DNA from: JAOUEA01 sp963734685
GTDB taxonomy: Bacteria > Actinomycetota > UBA4738 > HRBIN12
Assembly: GCA_963734685.1 (NCBI GenBank)
Contig: CAVTIC010000007.1
Location: 682,001-746,000, forward strand
Length of the DNA stretch: 64,000 nucleotides
Direction of reading: 5' to 3'
The position numbers were made by a program, and so were the translations under genes. Below the pieces are notes generated by a model. It was not told the DNA's origin, searched no databases, and saw only the letters and a program-made list of their open reading frames with translations. This document shows positions 63,042-64,000 of the stretch, one piece after another. The stretch's first letter is position 1, and each line of letters opens with the position of its first letter.

Positions 63042-63852
63042 TCGGGTCGCGGGGTTCGTCGACGTGGTCGACGGGGGGCGGCTGCACTACGAGATGGCCG
63101 GCGCCGGACCGGTCGTGACGTTCCTGCACCCGGGCTTGTGGGACGCGCGCACCTGGGATCCGCAGTTCGAGCCGTGGTCCGAGCGGTTCCGCCTGCTGCG
63201 CTACGACCAGCGAGGCTACGGGAGGTCGTCGAGACCCGAGGGCACGCCGTACTCACATGTCCGCGACCTCGTGGCGCTGCTGGATCATCTCGGGATCCAG
63301 CGCACGGCCCTCGTCGGCTGCTCCATGGGCGGAGCCTTGGCGATCGACGCCACGCTCACGATGCCCGACCGGGTATGGGCGCTGGTCCCCGTCGCGCCCG
63401 GGCTCGGCGGGTTCGAGGAGACCGAGGACGAGGAAGCATGGTGGGACGAACGAGCTGCGCCGGTCGACGCCGCGGCGAAGGCGGGCGACTTCGAGCGGGC
63501 CCAGGACCTCTCGCTCGAGATCTGGGCGCCACTCGGGGTCGACGACCCGGCCGGCGCTCGTATCAGGGACATCGCGCGCGACAACATCCACGAGCTCACG
63601 ATGGACGAGTCGGCCGCCGAGGAGATCGACCCGCCGGCCGCGCAACGCCTCGGCGACATCGACGTGCCGACGCTGGTCGTCGAGGCTCGGTACGACCCGC
63701 CGTTCGGCCGCCGTGCGTCCCAGTTGATCGCCCGAGAGGTGCTCGACGGACGCCTCGTCACGATCGAGGCCGACCACGTGGTGAACCTCCGTGCCCCCGA
63801 GGCTTTCGACGCCGCCGTCCTGCCGTTCTTGCTCGAGAGCGCCCCGGGATGA
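63034..63852 (+). CDS. Alpha/beta hydrolase
   Basis: The 272-aa product starts at ATG 63034, overlapping the HIT stop by 8 nt. The nucleophile elbow is VGCSMGG with Ser97. An oxyanion segment is LHPGLWDART, and the catalytic His is in IEADHVVN near residue 248; the acid is probably Asp in EARYDPP. It resembles general 3-oxoadipate enol-lactonase-like hydrolases. The substrate is unknown. Confidence 0.87.
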   Translation: MRDRVAGFVDVVDGGRLHYEMAGAGPVVTFLHPGLWDARTWDPQFEPWSERFRLLRYDQRGYGRSSRPEGTPYSHVRDLVALLDHLGIQRTALVGCSMGGALAIDATLTMPDRVWALVPVAPGLGGFEETEDEEAWWDERAAPVDAAAKAGDFERAQDLSLEIWAPLGVDDPAGARIRDIARDNIHELTMDESAAEEIDPPAAQRLGDIDVPTLVVEARYDPPFGRRASQLIAREVLDGRLVTIEADHVVNLRAPEAFDAAVLPFLLESAPG

Positions 63853-63856
63853 CGGT

Positions 63857-64000
63857 CTACTTCTTCTCGGCCTTCGCGGCCTGATACTCGTCGATCACCT
63901 TCTGGGCGAGCTGCTGCGGCATCTCCTCGTAGTGCGAGAAGGTCGCGCTGTACGCTCCGCGGCCACCCGTCATCGACCGCAGGTCGATCACGTATCGCGC
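63857..64000 (-). CDS. Elongation factor G-like protein, C-terminal end (partial)
   Basis: A minus-strand frame open at the window edge ends with TAG at 63859-63857. Its 47 residues (ARYVIDLRSMTGGRGAYSAT, then FSHYEEMPQQLAQKVIDEY) match domain V of EF-G, where RSMTxGRG is nearly invariant. The Gly in place of Gln (TGGRG rather than TQGRG) is common in the EF-G-like paralogues of actinobacteria, so this is probably the paralogue and not the main FusA. It converges on the hydrolase gene with 4 bp between stops. Confidence 0.85.
   Translation of the reverse strand, partial: ARYVIDLRSMTGGRGAYSATFSHYEEMPQQLAQKVIDEYQAAKAEKK

Overview
The window is 64 kb of high-GC DNA with close gene packing, many GTG starts and many start/stop overlaps. 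The gene order rpsO-pnp-M16 protease-dapB, dapA-rnj-ftsK, cinA-thpR-recA-recX-rny, miaB-miaA-dapF and lexA-LysM-nrdR-nrdJ is typical of Actinomycetota. RNase Y, a B12-dependent ribonucleotide reductase as the only RNR seen, and the absence of mycobacterial or Streptomyces hallmarks suggest a deep-branching actinobacterium, probably known from environmental genomes. That placement is inference.

Region 1 (1-13.5 kb): the rpsO tail, PNPase, a processing-type protease, dapB, a PIG-L deacetylase, a LysE exporter, a histidine phosphatase, a cobalamin adenosyltransferase, dapA, RNase J and FtsK. Region 2 (13.5-32.5 kb): acetyltransferase, pyrophosphatase, RodZ-like protein, CinA, ThpR, RecA/RecX, RNase Y, a 750-residue coiled-coil protein, then a seven-gene operon miaB-miaA-dapF-dapE-dapC-dapD-hflX and a divergent SIS protein. 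With dapA and dapB, the window holds every enzyme of the succinylase route from aspartate semialdehyde to meso-diaminopimelate. Region 3 (32.5-39.5 kb): an RTX-like secreted protein, the lexA/LysM SOS divergon, nrdR-nrdJ with NrdR operators, a VOC protein, dut and an acetyltransferase. The PduO-type adenosyltransferase at 7.8 kb can make the cofactor that NrdJ needs.

Region 4 (39.5-45.8 kb) is an accessory patch. It opens with tRNA-Gly, tRNA-Cys and tRNA-Val and continues with lipoproteins, small membrane proteins, a TPR fragment and decayed-looking DNA. Region 5 (45.8-54.8 kb) runs on the minus strand: histidine kinase, NarL-type regulator, a CusA/CzcA-like RND pump, a tiny adaptor-like lipoprotein and a second RND pump. 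Region 6 (55-64 kb): a secreted beta-propeller, a cyclic-nucleotide-binding protein, tRNA-Val(CAC), an ABC ATPase with a frameshifted FtsX-type permease, thrS, a HIT protein, an alpha/beta hydrolase and the 3' end of an EF-G-like gene.

Regulation that can be read from the DNA: consensus LexA operators at recA and lexA/LysM, NrdR operators at nrdR and nrdJ, and a recurring TAnnnT box 6-8 nt upstream of start codons that points to leaderless transcription. No prophage, transposase or CRISPR array was seen.
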